From Limisphaera sp026417315 (GTDB lineage Bacteria > Verrucomicrobiota > Verrucomicrobiia > Limisphaerales > Limisphaeraceae): a stretch of 64,000 bases of DNA. The notes under the pieces were generated by a model. The model was not told where the DNA came from. It searched no databases and saw nothing but the letters and a program-made list of their open reading frames with translations. Made by a program: the position numbers and the translations under genes. This document shows, one piece after another, positions 1-8,573 of this stretch. The DNA lies in assembly GCF_049537125.1 (NCBI RefSeq), contig NZ_JBMVQY010000001.1:62001-126000 (forward strand). Direction: 5' to 3'. The stretch's first letter is position 1. The number at the start of each line of letters is the position of its first letter.

Positions 1-10
1 AAGCCGGAGC

Positions 11-1912
11 TCATCGACGCGCCGGAGCCGGTCCGGTTTGACCGGTCAACCGGGCCTCGGCGCTGCGGGCCATGGCTTCCGTCAACAATCCCAGCACTTC
101 GGCCCGCACCAGGGCACCCACCAGCTTGCGTTCCGAAGGGCTGTTCACCACCGGGATGTGCTGCTGTTCGCTGCGCAACACCACCGGCAACGCCTCGAAC
201 AGGGTCTGATTGGGCGTCAACCACGCCGGCGGCGGCCGCATCACGTCGTATGCAATCACAGCGCGCAATTCCTCCCCGGCGTTCAGGAAGGGCTTCAGAT
301 CATGCAGCGCGACCACACCGAGGAGACGGTTCTCGCCATCCACCACCGGCAAAAAGTTGTTGGTCCGCGTCAGAAACCGCTGCGCCATCTCCTGCAGGGT
401 CGCCGTCTCCCGCACCGGCGGCACCGGATCGCGCATCAGATCGCCCACGCGGCAGTCCAGCGTGACCTCGGTCGTGGTATCGAGGCCGCGCACGCGCAGG
501 GTCTCGGTGTACACGGAGTCCGGATGGAGTCGTCCGGCCACCAGGGCCGCCACCACGCAGCCCAGCATCAGCGGCGGCATCAACGAATAGTTCAAGGAAA
601 TTTCGAAGACCAAAATCATGGCCAACAACGGAGAGCGGGTCGTGGCGGAGAACACGCAGCCCATGCCCACCAGCGCGAACGTACTGACCGGAAGATGCAA
701 GGCCGCGCCCAGCAGGTGCAGACTCAGGCCGAACGCCGCTCCGACCGCCGCACCCAGAAACAATGTCGGAGTAAACACGCCACCGACGGCCCCCGAGCCG
801 ACAGTTACCACCGTGGCCAGCAGTTTGGCCGACAACAATCCCGCCAGAAAGACCAGGCCCCAACGCTCGCCGGTGAGCCCGGCGCTGACCCAGTCCGCGG
901 TCAGCCGCTCGAATTCGCCATGGAGAATCCGGTTGGCCACCACATAGCCATTGCCCCATACCCCCGGGTAGGCCAGGGCAATCAAGCCCACGATGAGCCC
1001 GCCCAGCGCCATGCGCCCGTACACCGGCCAGGGGATCCGTCGAAACCTCTCCTCGGTAAACCGCAACATCTTCAAAAACAGCACGCCGGTCACACCCCCG
1101 ACGATTCCCAGCAACAAAAACCACGGCAACTGTCCCAGCCGCGTGAACTCGACCACCGGGACCTCGTACCATGAGCGGATCCCGAAGAAACTCCGGGACA
1201 ACACACTGGCCACCACGGCGGACACCACCAGGGGGGCGAACAGCAACATGGAAAAGTTGCCCAGCACGATCCACGCCGCGAACACGGCGCCGGAGATCGG
1301 GGCGTTGTACGCAGCAGCAATCCCGGCCGCTGCCCCACATCCCACCAACAACCGCAACCGGTACGGCGGCCACCTCCGCCACTGGCCCCACTTCGACGCC
1401 AGGGTGGCCGACAGCTGCGTGATGCCGCCCTCTCGCCCAACCGACGCCCCCGTCCCAATGCTGATCAAGGACGACAGGGCCCGTACCAGGTTCGGACGGA
1501 AGGGCAGTCGACCGTCCCCGGCCGCCACGGCCTCCAGCAGATTGGTGGTGCCCGGACGCTTCACCCATTGCAGTCCCCAATGCAACACGAGCCCGGCCAA
1601 CAATCCTCCCAGCGCGGGGGTGAACAACCGCTCCCAAGGGCCGAGGAGCTCGGCCACTTCCACCGGATCGCCCGGTTGATGCAGAAACAACAACGTGACC
1701 GCCTCGATGGCGTAATAAAACACGAGATTCACCAGGCCGCCCACCACGCCAACCCCGGCCGCCAGCAGCAGATGCAACGCCTCCTCGCTGATCCAGAGAC
1801 GTTCCCGCCAGCGCAGGGCCCGCCGCCAATACCGGTGCCAAAGCACCTCCAGAGTGCGTTGCCACCGGCGGATTCGCATGCGATGGGACTCCGGCCCGTT
1901 CACAAGTTCCAT
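11..1912 (-). CDS. ClC-family chloride channel/transporter with two C-terminal CBS domains
   Basis: Membrane protein that moves chloride, probably in exchange for protons. After a basic N-terminus about ten hydrophobic segments follow. The ClC selectivity signatures are visible: GTGASVGREGG, with the gating Glu after the Arg, and GAVGGVFTPTLFLGAA. The end of the channel core reads TTRSPLLAMILVFEIS. The last ~140 residues form two CBS domains (GDLMRDPVPPV..., YDVMRPPPAWL...), which in this family bind adenine nucleotides and gate transport. The stop is a TGA at the window edge, so the C-terminus is complete. The start is uncertain: I chose MELVNGPESHR, since the region upstream of it (open to 2053) is low-complexity and unlike the family. 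It stands alone, transcribed away from nothing obvious. Confidence 0.9.
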   Translation of the reverse strand: MELVNGPESHRMRIRRWQRTLEVLWHRYWRRALRWRERLWISEEALHLLLAAGVGVVGGLVNLVFYYAIEAVTLLFLHQPGDPVEVAELLGPWERLFTPALGGLLAGLVLHWGLQWVKRPGTTNLLEAVAAGDGRLPFRPNLVRALSSLISIGTGASVGREGGITQLSATLASKWGQWRRWPPYRLRLLVGCGAAAGIAAAYNAPISGAVFAAWIVLGNFSMLLFAPLVVSAVVASVLSRSFFGIRSWYEVPVVEFTRLGQLPWFLLLGIVGGVTGVLFLKMLRFTEERFRRIPWPVYGRMALGGLIVGLIALAYPGVWGNGYVVANRILHGEFERLTADWVSAGLTGERWGLVFLAGLLSAKLLATVVTVGSGAVGGVFTPTLFLGAAVGAAFGLSLHLLGAALHLPVSTFALVGMGCVFSATTRSPLLAMILVFEISLNYSLMPPLMLGCVVAALVAGRLHPDSVYTETLRVRGLDTTTEVTLDCRVGDLMRDPVPPVRETATLQEMAQRFLTRTNNFLPVVDGENRLLGVVALHDLKPFLNAGEELRAVIAYDVMRPPPAWLTPNQTLFEALPVVLRSEQQHIPVVNSPSERKLVGALVRAEVLGLLTEAMARSAEARLTGQTGPAPARR

Positions 1913-2326
1913 GGTAACAAGGCCCCCGGAAGGGCCGCCAGTAACCACTCTGAGGCGGGCAAGCTCTCGGAAAAACTCTTCCGAAGCCAGCGACGTGCCA
2001 AGGGGCGCGTTTTCGGGCTCCCCTGCCCGGCCGCCTCCGGCCATGGGGAACATCCCGAAAAGCGATCTTCCAAGGCGCCGGTCGGCCTCATGCCTCGTTT
2101 GGTCTCATGCGGCCGCAGGCGCCGCACGACAGATCGTACGACCGTCTCCGCGTGCGTTCCGAATCGGCCGGCCCGGATCCCTCGGTGCCGACCTCGCCAA
2201 CCCCTGGAAGTCGAAAGGGTTCCTGCGTTGGGTCGCGGAACTCCACTTCCCGGAGAGCCGCACCAGACCTTGTCTGTCCTTGCGGGCCGCCCCTTGCCCG
2301 GTGGCAGGGTGGGCGCCGAACGGGCC
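1913..2326. other. Intergenic spacer
   Basis: About 0.4 kb between the ClC gene and the hydrolase upstream, both on the minus strand. The ClC reading frame stays open to 2053, so part of this could be its N-terminus. Nothing else recognisable is seen. Confidence 0.5.
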
Positions 2327-3142
2327 TCAAAAAAACGGATTGTGCGCGATTTCTTCCGCCACGGTGGTCAACGGTCCGTGGCCCGGGCAAAGCAGGGTTT
2401 CCGGCGGCAAACTGAGGATCTGATCTTTCACCGCCTGCCGGGCCAGCTCCCACGATTGATTGCCGCGGCCGATGGAACCTGCGAAAATGGCATCGCCCAC
2501 AATCGCCACCGGCGGGGCTTCGCCCGGCCATCCGCGAATCACATAGGTCACGCCATCGGCCGCATGACCGGGCGTGGGCCGAAACCAGATCCGGAGTCGG
2601 CCCAGGGGGAGGCCCTCCACCTCTGGCAAATCCCTGGGTGCGGGTTTTGGGTGTGCGCGCACTTCGACACCGCGCACGGCATCTTGCACGGCCTCCACGC
2701 CGCTGACGTGGTCCAAATGGCCATGGGTGAGAAAAAGATACTTGAGCTTCAACCCCGACTGTTCGAGTGCCGCCAGTACTTCGGAGGGATCCCACCCCGT
2801 ATCGAACAGGGCCGCCTCGAGCGTCTGTTCATCCCACACCAGATATGCGTTCACCGTGTTGGCGCCTTGTTGGGTGGTGAACATCCGCAGTCGGCGCCAA
2901 CGATCCAGCGGTGGCACGCGGGGAAGCCATCCACGGGCCAGATGCTCGAGCTTCTGGGGATGCAACCCCACCCGGCACGCCAATCGTCCCCAGTCCACAG
3001 TGCGAGGGATTTGCCCCGACTCTTCCAACAGCCGGAATTCCGACTCGGTCAACCCGGCGGCGCGAGCGGCCTCGCCCAACTGCACGCCAGACATGGCCCG
3101 GGCTTTGCGGATGACATCGCCCAGGTGGTCTTCCAAGTTCAT
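2327..3142 (-). CDS. Metallo-beta-lactamase-fold hydrolase with N-terminal HTH-like domain
   Basis: A 271-residue cytoplasmic protein in two parts. Residues ~1-75 look like a small XRE-type helix-turn-helix (IRKARAMSGVQLGEAARAAG, then a second helix pair). Residues ~85-271 are a glyoxalase-II-like metallo-beta-lactamase fold with the zinc motif THGHLDHVSG, a later GHAADG histidine, the bridging Asp in IVGDAIFAGSIG, and the final PGHGPLTTVAEE histidine. It probably hydrolyses a thioester or similar substrate; the substrate cannot be read from the sequence. The next gene (nfi) is divergent. The HTH half may serve regulation or dimerisation; the DNA-binding role is inference. Confidence 0.85.
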   Translation of the reverse strand: MNLEDHLGDVIRKARAMSGVQLGEAARAAGLTESEFRLLEESGQIPRTVDWGRLACRVGLHPQKLEHLARGWLPRVPPLDRWRRLRMFTTQQGANTVNAYLVWDEQTLEAALFDTGWDPSEVLAALEQSGLKLKYLFLTHGHLDHVSGVEAVQDAVRGVEVRAHPKPAPRDLPEVEGLPLGRLRIWFRPTPGHAADGVTYVIRGWPGEAPPVAIVGDAIFAGSIGRGNQSWELARQAVKDQILSLPPETLLCPGHGPLTTVAEEIAHNPFF

Positions 3143-3503
3143 GGCCTTTACACTACGACCCAGGTCCGGGGGTTCAAGCCGGAAGCGGGCCGGCCGGACG
3201 CCGCCGCGGCTGCGCGATCAATGTGCCCGTTTGGGAACCAATGGCGTGAAAGGTTGCGCTGCGAAGCGCAAATGCATTCCCTGAAAGGGGCTCCGCTGTG
3301 ATCGCACGGACGTACAAGCAACGTTGCGCCCCGCGACCGGGCCGGGCCGGCTCCGGAAGTCGGCAGTCGACAGCGAACGCGCGCCGTGTCAAAGGGTTGG
3401 CCGCGAGGCGTGGACCCCGCCGCGTCGTCGAACCCATGGGCGTATCCGCCGAAAGCCGATCCCGGACGGCCCGCGCGCCTCTCGGGAACCTCTGGTCAAT
3501 GCC
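3143..3503. other. Divergent intergenic region
   Basis: About 0.36 kb between the divergent MBL hydrolase and endonuclease V. It must hold both promoters, but I could not single out convincing -35/-10 pairs or other sites. Confidence 0.4.
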
Positions 3504-4202
3504 ATGAAACTGCCACCCCCGTTTCATCCCTGGCCGCGCACGCCGGCTGCGGCGCGCAAGCTCCAGGCCGAGCTGGCCCCGAGAGTGCGGATTGCCCCCT
3601 TGGAGCGCTGGCCACGCTGGATTGCCGGTCTGGACGCCGCCTTCAGCACCGATGGCAGCCAAATCTTCGGCGGTGTGGTTCTTTGGGATCTGCAAACGCG
3701 CACCGTGGTGGAAGCGCACTCCGTGAAGCGGCAGGTGCGCTTCCCCTACGTGCCGGGTTTGCTCTCGTTCCGCGAGGTTCCGGTATTGCTGGCTGCGTTG
3801 CGACGGCTTCGTCGAACGCCCGACCTCCTGCTCTGTGACGGCCAGGGTCTGGCACATCCACGCCGCTTCGGCTTGGCCTGCCATCTGGGGGTGCTTTGCG
3901 ACCTGCCGTCCATCGGATGCGCCAAAAGCCGTCTCTGCGGTCAGGCCGAGCCTCCACCGCCGCAGCGGGGCGCCTTCACGGAGTTGAAAGAAGACGGGCA
4001 AACCATCGGCGCCGTGCTTCGCACGCAAACCGGAATCAAACCGGTTTACGTCAGCGTGGGCCACCGGTGCGATCTCAACGACGCAATTGCGGTGGTGCTG
4101 GCGTGTGCTTTTCGGTATCGACTTCCCGAACCCACCCGTTTGGCGGATCAGGAGGTCGCACAAGCGCGTCGGCGGGACCCGAACTGCGTCAGAGCATCCT
4201 GA
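3504..4202 (+). CDS. nfi: Endonuclease V (deoxyinosine 3' endonuclease)
   Basis: DNA repair nuclease that nicks one base 3' of deoxyinosine, and in some species acts on RNA inosine. The 232 residues match the usual length. Family signatures are present: catalytic Asp in AGLDAAFS, the substrate-gripping PYVPGLLSFRE with its catalytic Glu, and the metal Asp in LLLCDGQGLAHPRRFGLACH. A conserved basic stretch CAKSRLCG follows. The start MKLPPPFHPWP was chosen because the 60 codons upstream in frame are arginine/proline-rich shadow sequence. It is monocistronic, divergent from the MBL hydrolase gene. Confidence 0.92.
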   Translation: MKLPPPFHPWPRTPAAARKLQAELAPRVRIAPLERWPRWIAGLDAAFSTDGSQIFGGVVLWDLQTRTVVEAHSVKRQVRFPYVPGLLSFREVPVLLAALRRLRRTPDLLLCDGQGLAHPRRFGLACHLGVLCDLPSIGCAKSRLCGQAEPPPPQRGAFTELKEDGQTIGAVLRTQTGIKPVYVSVGHRCDLNDAIAVVLACAFRYRLPEPTRLADQEVAQARRRDPNCVRAS

Positions 4203-4397
4203 AGAGGCCCCGGCTGCGCGTGCAATGCTTTCGGTCCGGCCGCTGGCAGTCGTACGCGGGAGCTCGAAGCCTTGCCGCTCCGCCGGGTTCTCACCCGAGG
4301 GGCCGGTGCCAAGCCCCGGATCAACTCTGAGTGCGAGTCGGCGGGACGGGCGATTTTCCGCGTGCGCCTTCGAGCCGGCTTTCCATAATTTGCGGGT

Positions 4398-5630
4398 ATG
4401 ACGATCTGGATCTTGGTGTTGTTGTTGCTGGCGAGCGTCACAGCGCTGGGATATCGCCAGGGTGCCGTCCGGGTGGCCTTCTCGCTGGTCGGTATTCTGT
4501 TGGGTATGGTTCTCGCACTGCCGTTGAGCCCCTGGTTGAGGCCCGTGCTGGCGTTTTTGGGCGTGAAACATCCCGTCCTGGCCTGGCTGCTGCCGCCGGT
4601 GGTCGCGTTCTGGATCGTCAACGGCCTGTTCAAGGCCGCGGCCGTGCCCGTGCACAAAAAGGTGGATGTGTTTTTCAAGTATCACGCCAGCGACCTGCAC
4701 CGCGCGTTGTTCGAGCGACTCAACGCACGGCTGGGCGCCTGCCTGGGTCTGGTGAACGGGACGTTGTACACGTTGTTGGTCTGCATGGGCATCTACATCT
4801 TCGGCTACTGGACCGCGCAGTTGGCCAATTCCGAACAAGACCCCTGGACGCTGCGGTTCTTCAATCGCGTGGCACGGGACCTGGAGGAAACGAAACTCCA
4901 TCGCGTGGCCCGCGCGCTGGATCCCCTGCCAGAGCGTTACTATGACGCGGCCGACCTGGCGGGCATCCTGTTTCACAATCCCCTCCTTGAAGGGCGGCTG
5001 GCGCGTTATCCGGCCCTGTTGGAGATTGCGGAGCGCCCCGAGCTGCAGGGCTTCGCCCAGGACCTTACGTATGCGCAGCTCCGTCAGAGCCGGGCCCCCT
5101 TGCGCGAGGTGTTGGCCCACCCGCAAGTGGCCGCCCTGTTCCAAAACACCGACCTTTTGCGAGAAATCTGGACCACGATCGAGCCGGACCTGGAGGACCT
5201 GATGGCGTACCTGGAGAGCGGAAAATCCGCCAAATACGATCGCGAGCCAATCCTCGGTGTCTGGGCATTTGATTTTCCCACCGCGTTTACCCTTTATCGC
5301 AAGGCCAACCCGCGGATGACCGCTCTGCAGCTGCGGGACGCTCGGAAACATCTCTCCGGCATCTTCCTCAACACCTCCCTGGTGGTTGCGCCTTCCGGGT
5401 TCGTCGCGCTCAAGAACTATCCCGTGACGCGCCCGCCCAAGCCGGGCGAGGCCGGTCCTGCCGTGGAGCATCGGACCCTGACCGGCCGCTGGCAGAATGA
5501 AGGGGGGCAATACCTGCTGCGGTTCCAACTCGACGGGCAGAACCTGGAGTGGCCGGTGGAGGTAACTCCGGAGCGGTTGCAGATTCCCTCGGCCAACCCG
5601 CCCCTGGCGTTCGAACGCGACGCGGTCTGA
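4398..5630 (+). CDS. CvpA family membrane protein with C-terminal soluble domain
   Basis: 410 residues. The N-terminal ~145 residues hold four hydrophobic helices typical of CvpA/colicin V production proteins, with the characteristic YRQGAVRVAFSLVG near the start. A long helical soluble part (~145-335) and a C-terminal beta-rich segment (GRWQNEGGQYLLRFQLDG) follow; neither matches a domain I can name. E. coli CvpA is only ~160 residues, so this is the longer form seen in Verrucomicrobiota and Planctomycetes. A CATAAT box lies 8 bases before the ATG, so the transcript could be nearly leaderless. Function is unknown beyond inner-membrane location. Confidence 0.75.
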   Translation: MTIWILVLLLLASVTALGYRQGAVRVAFSLVGILLGMVLALPLSPWLRPVLAFLGVKHPVLAWLLPPVVAFWIVNGLFKAAAVPVHKKVDVFFKYHASDLHRALFERLNARLGACLGLVNGTLYTLLVCMGIYIFGYWTAQLANSEQDPWTLRFFNRVARDLEETKLHRVARALDPLPERYYDAADLAGILFHNPLLEGRLARYPALLEIAERPELQGFAQDLTYAQLRQSRAPLREVLAHPQVAALFQNTDLLREIWTTIEPDLEDLMAYLESGKSAKYDREPILGVWAFDFPTAFTLYRKANPRMTALQLRDARKHLSGIFLNTSLVVAPSGFVALKNYPVTRPPKPGEAGPAVEHRTLTGRWQNEGGQYLLRFQLDGQNLEWPVEVTPERLQIPSANPPLAFERDAV

Positions 5631-5663
5631 GGGCGCCGGCACCGCGTGCGGCCCCCTGATCGA

Positions 5664-6863
5664 TCACTCGGCCCATCGATACACCCGGGGCCCCAACTGG
5701 CGCGCCGCGGCCAGGCCGCGCGCCAACCCCACATAGGCCAACAGCCACAAGCCGCCGCAAACCAGCCACCGCAGCGCCGTACCCGGCACGTAGCGCCACA
5801 GCACTGCGCTCCCCAGGTTCACCAACGCCAGCGGGAGCATGAACTTCCAGGCCAGGCTCATGAGCTGGTCCACCCTCAGCCGCGGCCATGAGCCGCGCAC
5901 CCAAATCGCCACCGCCACCAATGCCAACAGCTTCCCGAAAAACCACATCCACGACGGCACCCACGCCAATTCCGCCCAGGGCGCATGCCATCCTCCCAGG
6001 AACAACGTGACCGCCAGACCCAGGGCCGCGAACAATCCCAGGTACTCTCCCAGAAAGAACAGCGCGAATTTGAAGCCGGAGTACTCGATGAAATAGCCTG
6101 CGACGATTTCCGACTCGCCTTCCGGCAGATCGAACGGCGATCGATTCGCCTCCGCCAGCGCGGCGGCCAGAAACAACAAGAAACCCGCCAACCCCCACGG
6201 TGTTGCCACATGCCAGGCCATCCACCCCAGGGCAGGATTCCCTTGTGACTCCACGATCCGGACCAGCGACAACGAGCCGGCCGCCATCACCACGGGCACC
6301 ACGGCCAGGACCAGAGGCACCTCGTAGCTGAGCATCTGGGCGATGCCACGCATCGCCCCCAGCAGGGAGTACTTGTTCCGGCTCGACCATCCGGCCATGA
6401 ACACGGCCAGCTCCGTGGATGCTCCGACGGCAAAGAAAAACAACAGGCCGGCCTCGAAATCCATCGCCACCAGGTGGCGCCCCATGGGCACGACGGCCAA
6501 CGCCAGCACCGCCGGCACCACCATCACCACCGGCGCCAGGGCGTGCACGATCCGATCCGCCGCCCGCGGCACAACGTCCTCTTTGGTCAACGCCTTGATT
6601 CCGTCGGCCAGAAACTGCCCGAAACCCGCCAGCCGGATCGAAGTCAACGGCACACCCACCCGATTCGGCCCGTAACGATTCTGCATCCGTGCCAGGCCCT
6701 TCCGCTCCAGAACGGTCACCACCCCGAACATGAGGCCAAACACGGCCAGAATGGCGGCGGCGGAAAGAAAGGCGGACACCCACGGTTCGGCCCCGGCCGG
6801 CAGCACACGCATCAGGCCGTGCACCAGGGCCGCCTTCAGCTGCACGGGAAGTGTTTCCATCAT
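5664..6863 (-). CDS. nuoH: NADH-quinone oxidoreductase subunit H
   Basis: Membrane subunit of complex I at the junction of the peripheral and membrane arms, contributing to the quinone site. 399 residues with eight or nine hydrophobic helices. Diagnostic motifs are RYGPNRVG, the quinone-channel stretch GIKALTKEDVVP, FDLPEGESEIVAGYF and FALFFLGEY. The start overlaps nothing: nuoI ends three bases upstream, so the two are surely co-transcribed. Gene order nuoI then nuoH is reversed from the usual nuoH-nuoI, and no other nuo gene lies on either side. Confidence 0.95.
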   Translation of the reverse strand: MMETLPVQLKAALVHGLMRVLPAGAEPWVSAFLSAAAILAVFGLMFGVVTVLERKGLARMQNRYGPNRVGVPLTSIRLAGFGQFLADGIKALTKEDVVPRAADRIVHALAPVVMVVPAVLALAVVPMGRHLVAMDFEAGLLFFFAVGASTELAVFMAGWSSRNKYSLLGAMRGIAQMLSYEVPLVLAVVPVVMAAGSLSLVRIVESQGNPALGWMAWHVATPWGLAGFLLFLAAALAEANRSPFDLPEGESEIVAGYFIEYSGFKFALFFLGEYLGLFAALGLAVTLFLGGWHAPWAELAWVPSWMWFFGKLLALVAVAIWVRGSWPRLRVDQLMSLAWKFMLPLALVNLGSAVLWRYVPGTALRWLVCGGLWLLAYVGLARGLAAARQLGPRVYRWAE

Positions 6864-6866
6864 GGC

Positions 6867-7487
6867 TCAACCCTCGGACTTTGCGGCGGCTGCGGCCCCG
6901 GCGGGTCGGGCGATCGCGGTCGCGGCCCGTCCCGCCGGTGCCGCCTCCGCACTGCGCCCCTGGGCCCGTGCCCGCTGTTCGGCCAGTCTGGCGTCCGTCT
7001 CCGCAGCCTCCGTGGGATGGATTTTGTGGAAGTAGCTGTTGGGCTTGCTCAGCTGTTCCTTGTGCCAGAGCAATCCCTCGAACCGGTCGTGCGTGCTCAA
7101 CTCGTACACCACGTCCATTTTGATGGCGTCGAACGGACAGACTTCCACACAGATCTGACAACTCATACAAACCGAGAGGTCGATGTCGAAAATGAGCGGC
7201 TGGTTTTGCAGTTTGCCCGTGTGATCCGGCTTCTTGGTCTTGTCCTTGACGATGTAGATGCACTGGGGCGGGCATTCGGCCTCGCAAATCTTGCAGGCCA
7301 CGCAACGGAGCCCCGCCACCGGATCGTCTCCGTCATACACCAGGAAGGGAAAGGAACGCGCCGCCTCCGGCAACGGCCGGCGCTCTTCCGGATATTGCAC
7401 GGTGACCAGCCGCTCTTCGGAAACATAGCTTCCGACGAAATTCCGCGCGGTGGTCAACAAGCCCTGAACCAACCCTTCACCCAGCAT
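6867..7487 (-). CDS. nuoI: NADH-quinone oxidoreductase subunit I, two [4Fe-4S] clusters
   Basis: Peripheral-arm ferredoxin-like subunit carrying clusters N6a and N6b. 206 residues. The two cluster-binding motifs are CVACKICEAECPPQC (~62-76) and CMSCQICVEVCPFDA (~106-120), followed by the family's YELSTHDRFEGLLWHKEQL. The last ~45 residues are an Ala/Arg-rich tail (AAPAGRAATAIARPAGAAAAAK) that the usual NuoI lacks; it is probably disordered. Upstream comes the interrupted GH43 gene, not another complex I gene. Confidence 0.95.
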   Translation of the reverse strand: MLGEGLVQGLLTTARNFVGSYVSEERLVTVQYPEERRPLPEAARSFPFLVYDGDDPVAGLRCVACKICEAECPPQCIYIVKDKTKKPDHTGKLQNQPLIFDIDLSVCMSCQICVEVCPFDAIKMDVVYELSTHDRFEGLLWHKEQLSKPNSYFHKIHPTEAAETDARLAEQRARAQGRSAEAAPAGRAATAIARPAGAAAAAKSEG

Positions 7488-7532
7488 ACGGGCGCACCAT
7501 AGCAGAGGGCCGGCACAAATCCAGTCCGGGCC

Positions 7533-8573
7533 TCACGGTCGGGTGGGAAGGATGACCGGGGCCGGTTGCGCCACGCCGCGGGTCGCGCGCCCGAACAGAC
7601 GTCCCTCTCCGTCGAACCACAGCCGGTCCATGGCAATGAACCGGTCCCAGGCAATTCGGTCCGTGCGTTTTTGATGGTAAATGTGTCACCACTGTCCCGC
7701 GTGATCCTGCAGGGCACAGCCGTGGCCCGGCCCGTACACGCCCTCGCCGCGGCGCACGATCGGGTTGTGCGGCGCACGCCGGAACGGACCGGTGGGCCGC
7801 TCCGCCACTGCGTATCCCACGGCGTAATCCGGCGTGTTGGCCCCCGAGCCGCTGTAGAGCAGGTAGTATCTGCCCTGATGTTTCAGCATCCACGGACCCT
7901 CCGTCACACGGCCGGCGCGAGTTTCCCAGTCGGATTCGGGCCGCAGCAGCTCCACCGGGGGTCCCTCCGGCTCGGTGGGCGAGGCCATCCGCTGCACCAT
8001 GATGCGGAAGTCGGGCAGTTGAACAAAATACAGGTACAGCCGGCCGTCGTCGTCCCGGAACAAATGCGCATCGATGGCCCGTGGAAACCAGGAGGCCACC
8101 TCGCGAAACGGTCCCACCGGCGCATCCGAGACCGCGACGCCCACTGTCTCGCTCACCGTCCAGTAGAGATAAAACCGCCCCGAGCGCGGGTCCCGCCACA
8201 CGTCGGGTGCCCATACATGGGGCCGGCCGGGACGGAACACCACCGGCCCCCTCGTCCAATCCACCAGGTTCGTCGAGGTGTACACGCGCGTGCCCCGGTC
8301 TCCGTCGACCTCCCCGGTGGCGTAGAGATAAAAAGTCCCCTGGTACGCCAGCACCATGGGGTCGGCCAGCGTTCCTTCCAGCAGAGGGTTCTGAAACGTT
8401 CGCCCCTCTCCGCAGGGAACGGCCGGCGGCGGTTGCGCCCGGGCTGCGGGCTCCGCCGGAGTGCAAAGCAGCAGTGCAGCCATCCCCAGGCCATGCACCG
8501 CTCGAGTCAGGGATGCTCCCCGCCCCTTGCAGGGTCGAAGGATCCACACCAATCCTCGCCTTACAGGGTCCAT
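7533..8573 (-). pseudogene. GH43-like glycoside hydrolase interrupted by an in-frame TGA
   Basis: Secreted five-bladed beta-propeller glycosidase of the GH43 type (arabinan/xylan-active family). It has a signal-like segment (AALLLCTPAEPAARAQ) and blades with NPLLEGTLADPMVLAYQG (catalytic base Asp), DVWRDPRSGRFYLYW, FRDDDGRLYLYF, VTEGPWMLKHQGRYYLLYSG (catalytic Glu) and GVYGPGHGC. At 7686-7688 a TGA stops the frame, yet the same frame runs on with HIYHQKRTDRIAWDRFIAMD and ends at a second TGA at 7533. GH43 proteins have Trp-Trp/Tyr-His here, so TGG became TGA. The truncated product would be ~295 residues, missing the last blade strand. The start 8573 overlaps the upstream oxidoreductase gene by 13 bases; an ATG at 8483 is also possible. 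It could be a young pseudogene, a sequencing error or stop readthrough. Confidence 0.75.

Noticed and set aside
1568..3301. A 577-residue plus-strand frame across the ClC and MBL genes
   Set aside because: Antisense to both, low-complexity composition.
7533..8573. TGA read as tryptophan throughout this genome
   Set aside because: TGA is the natural stop of several intact genes here (for example the ClC gene and cdaA), so general recoding does not fit.
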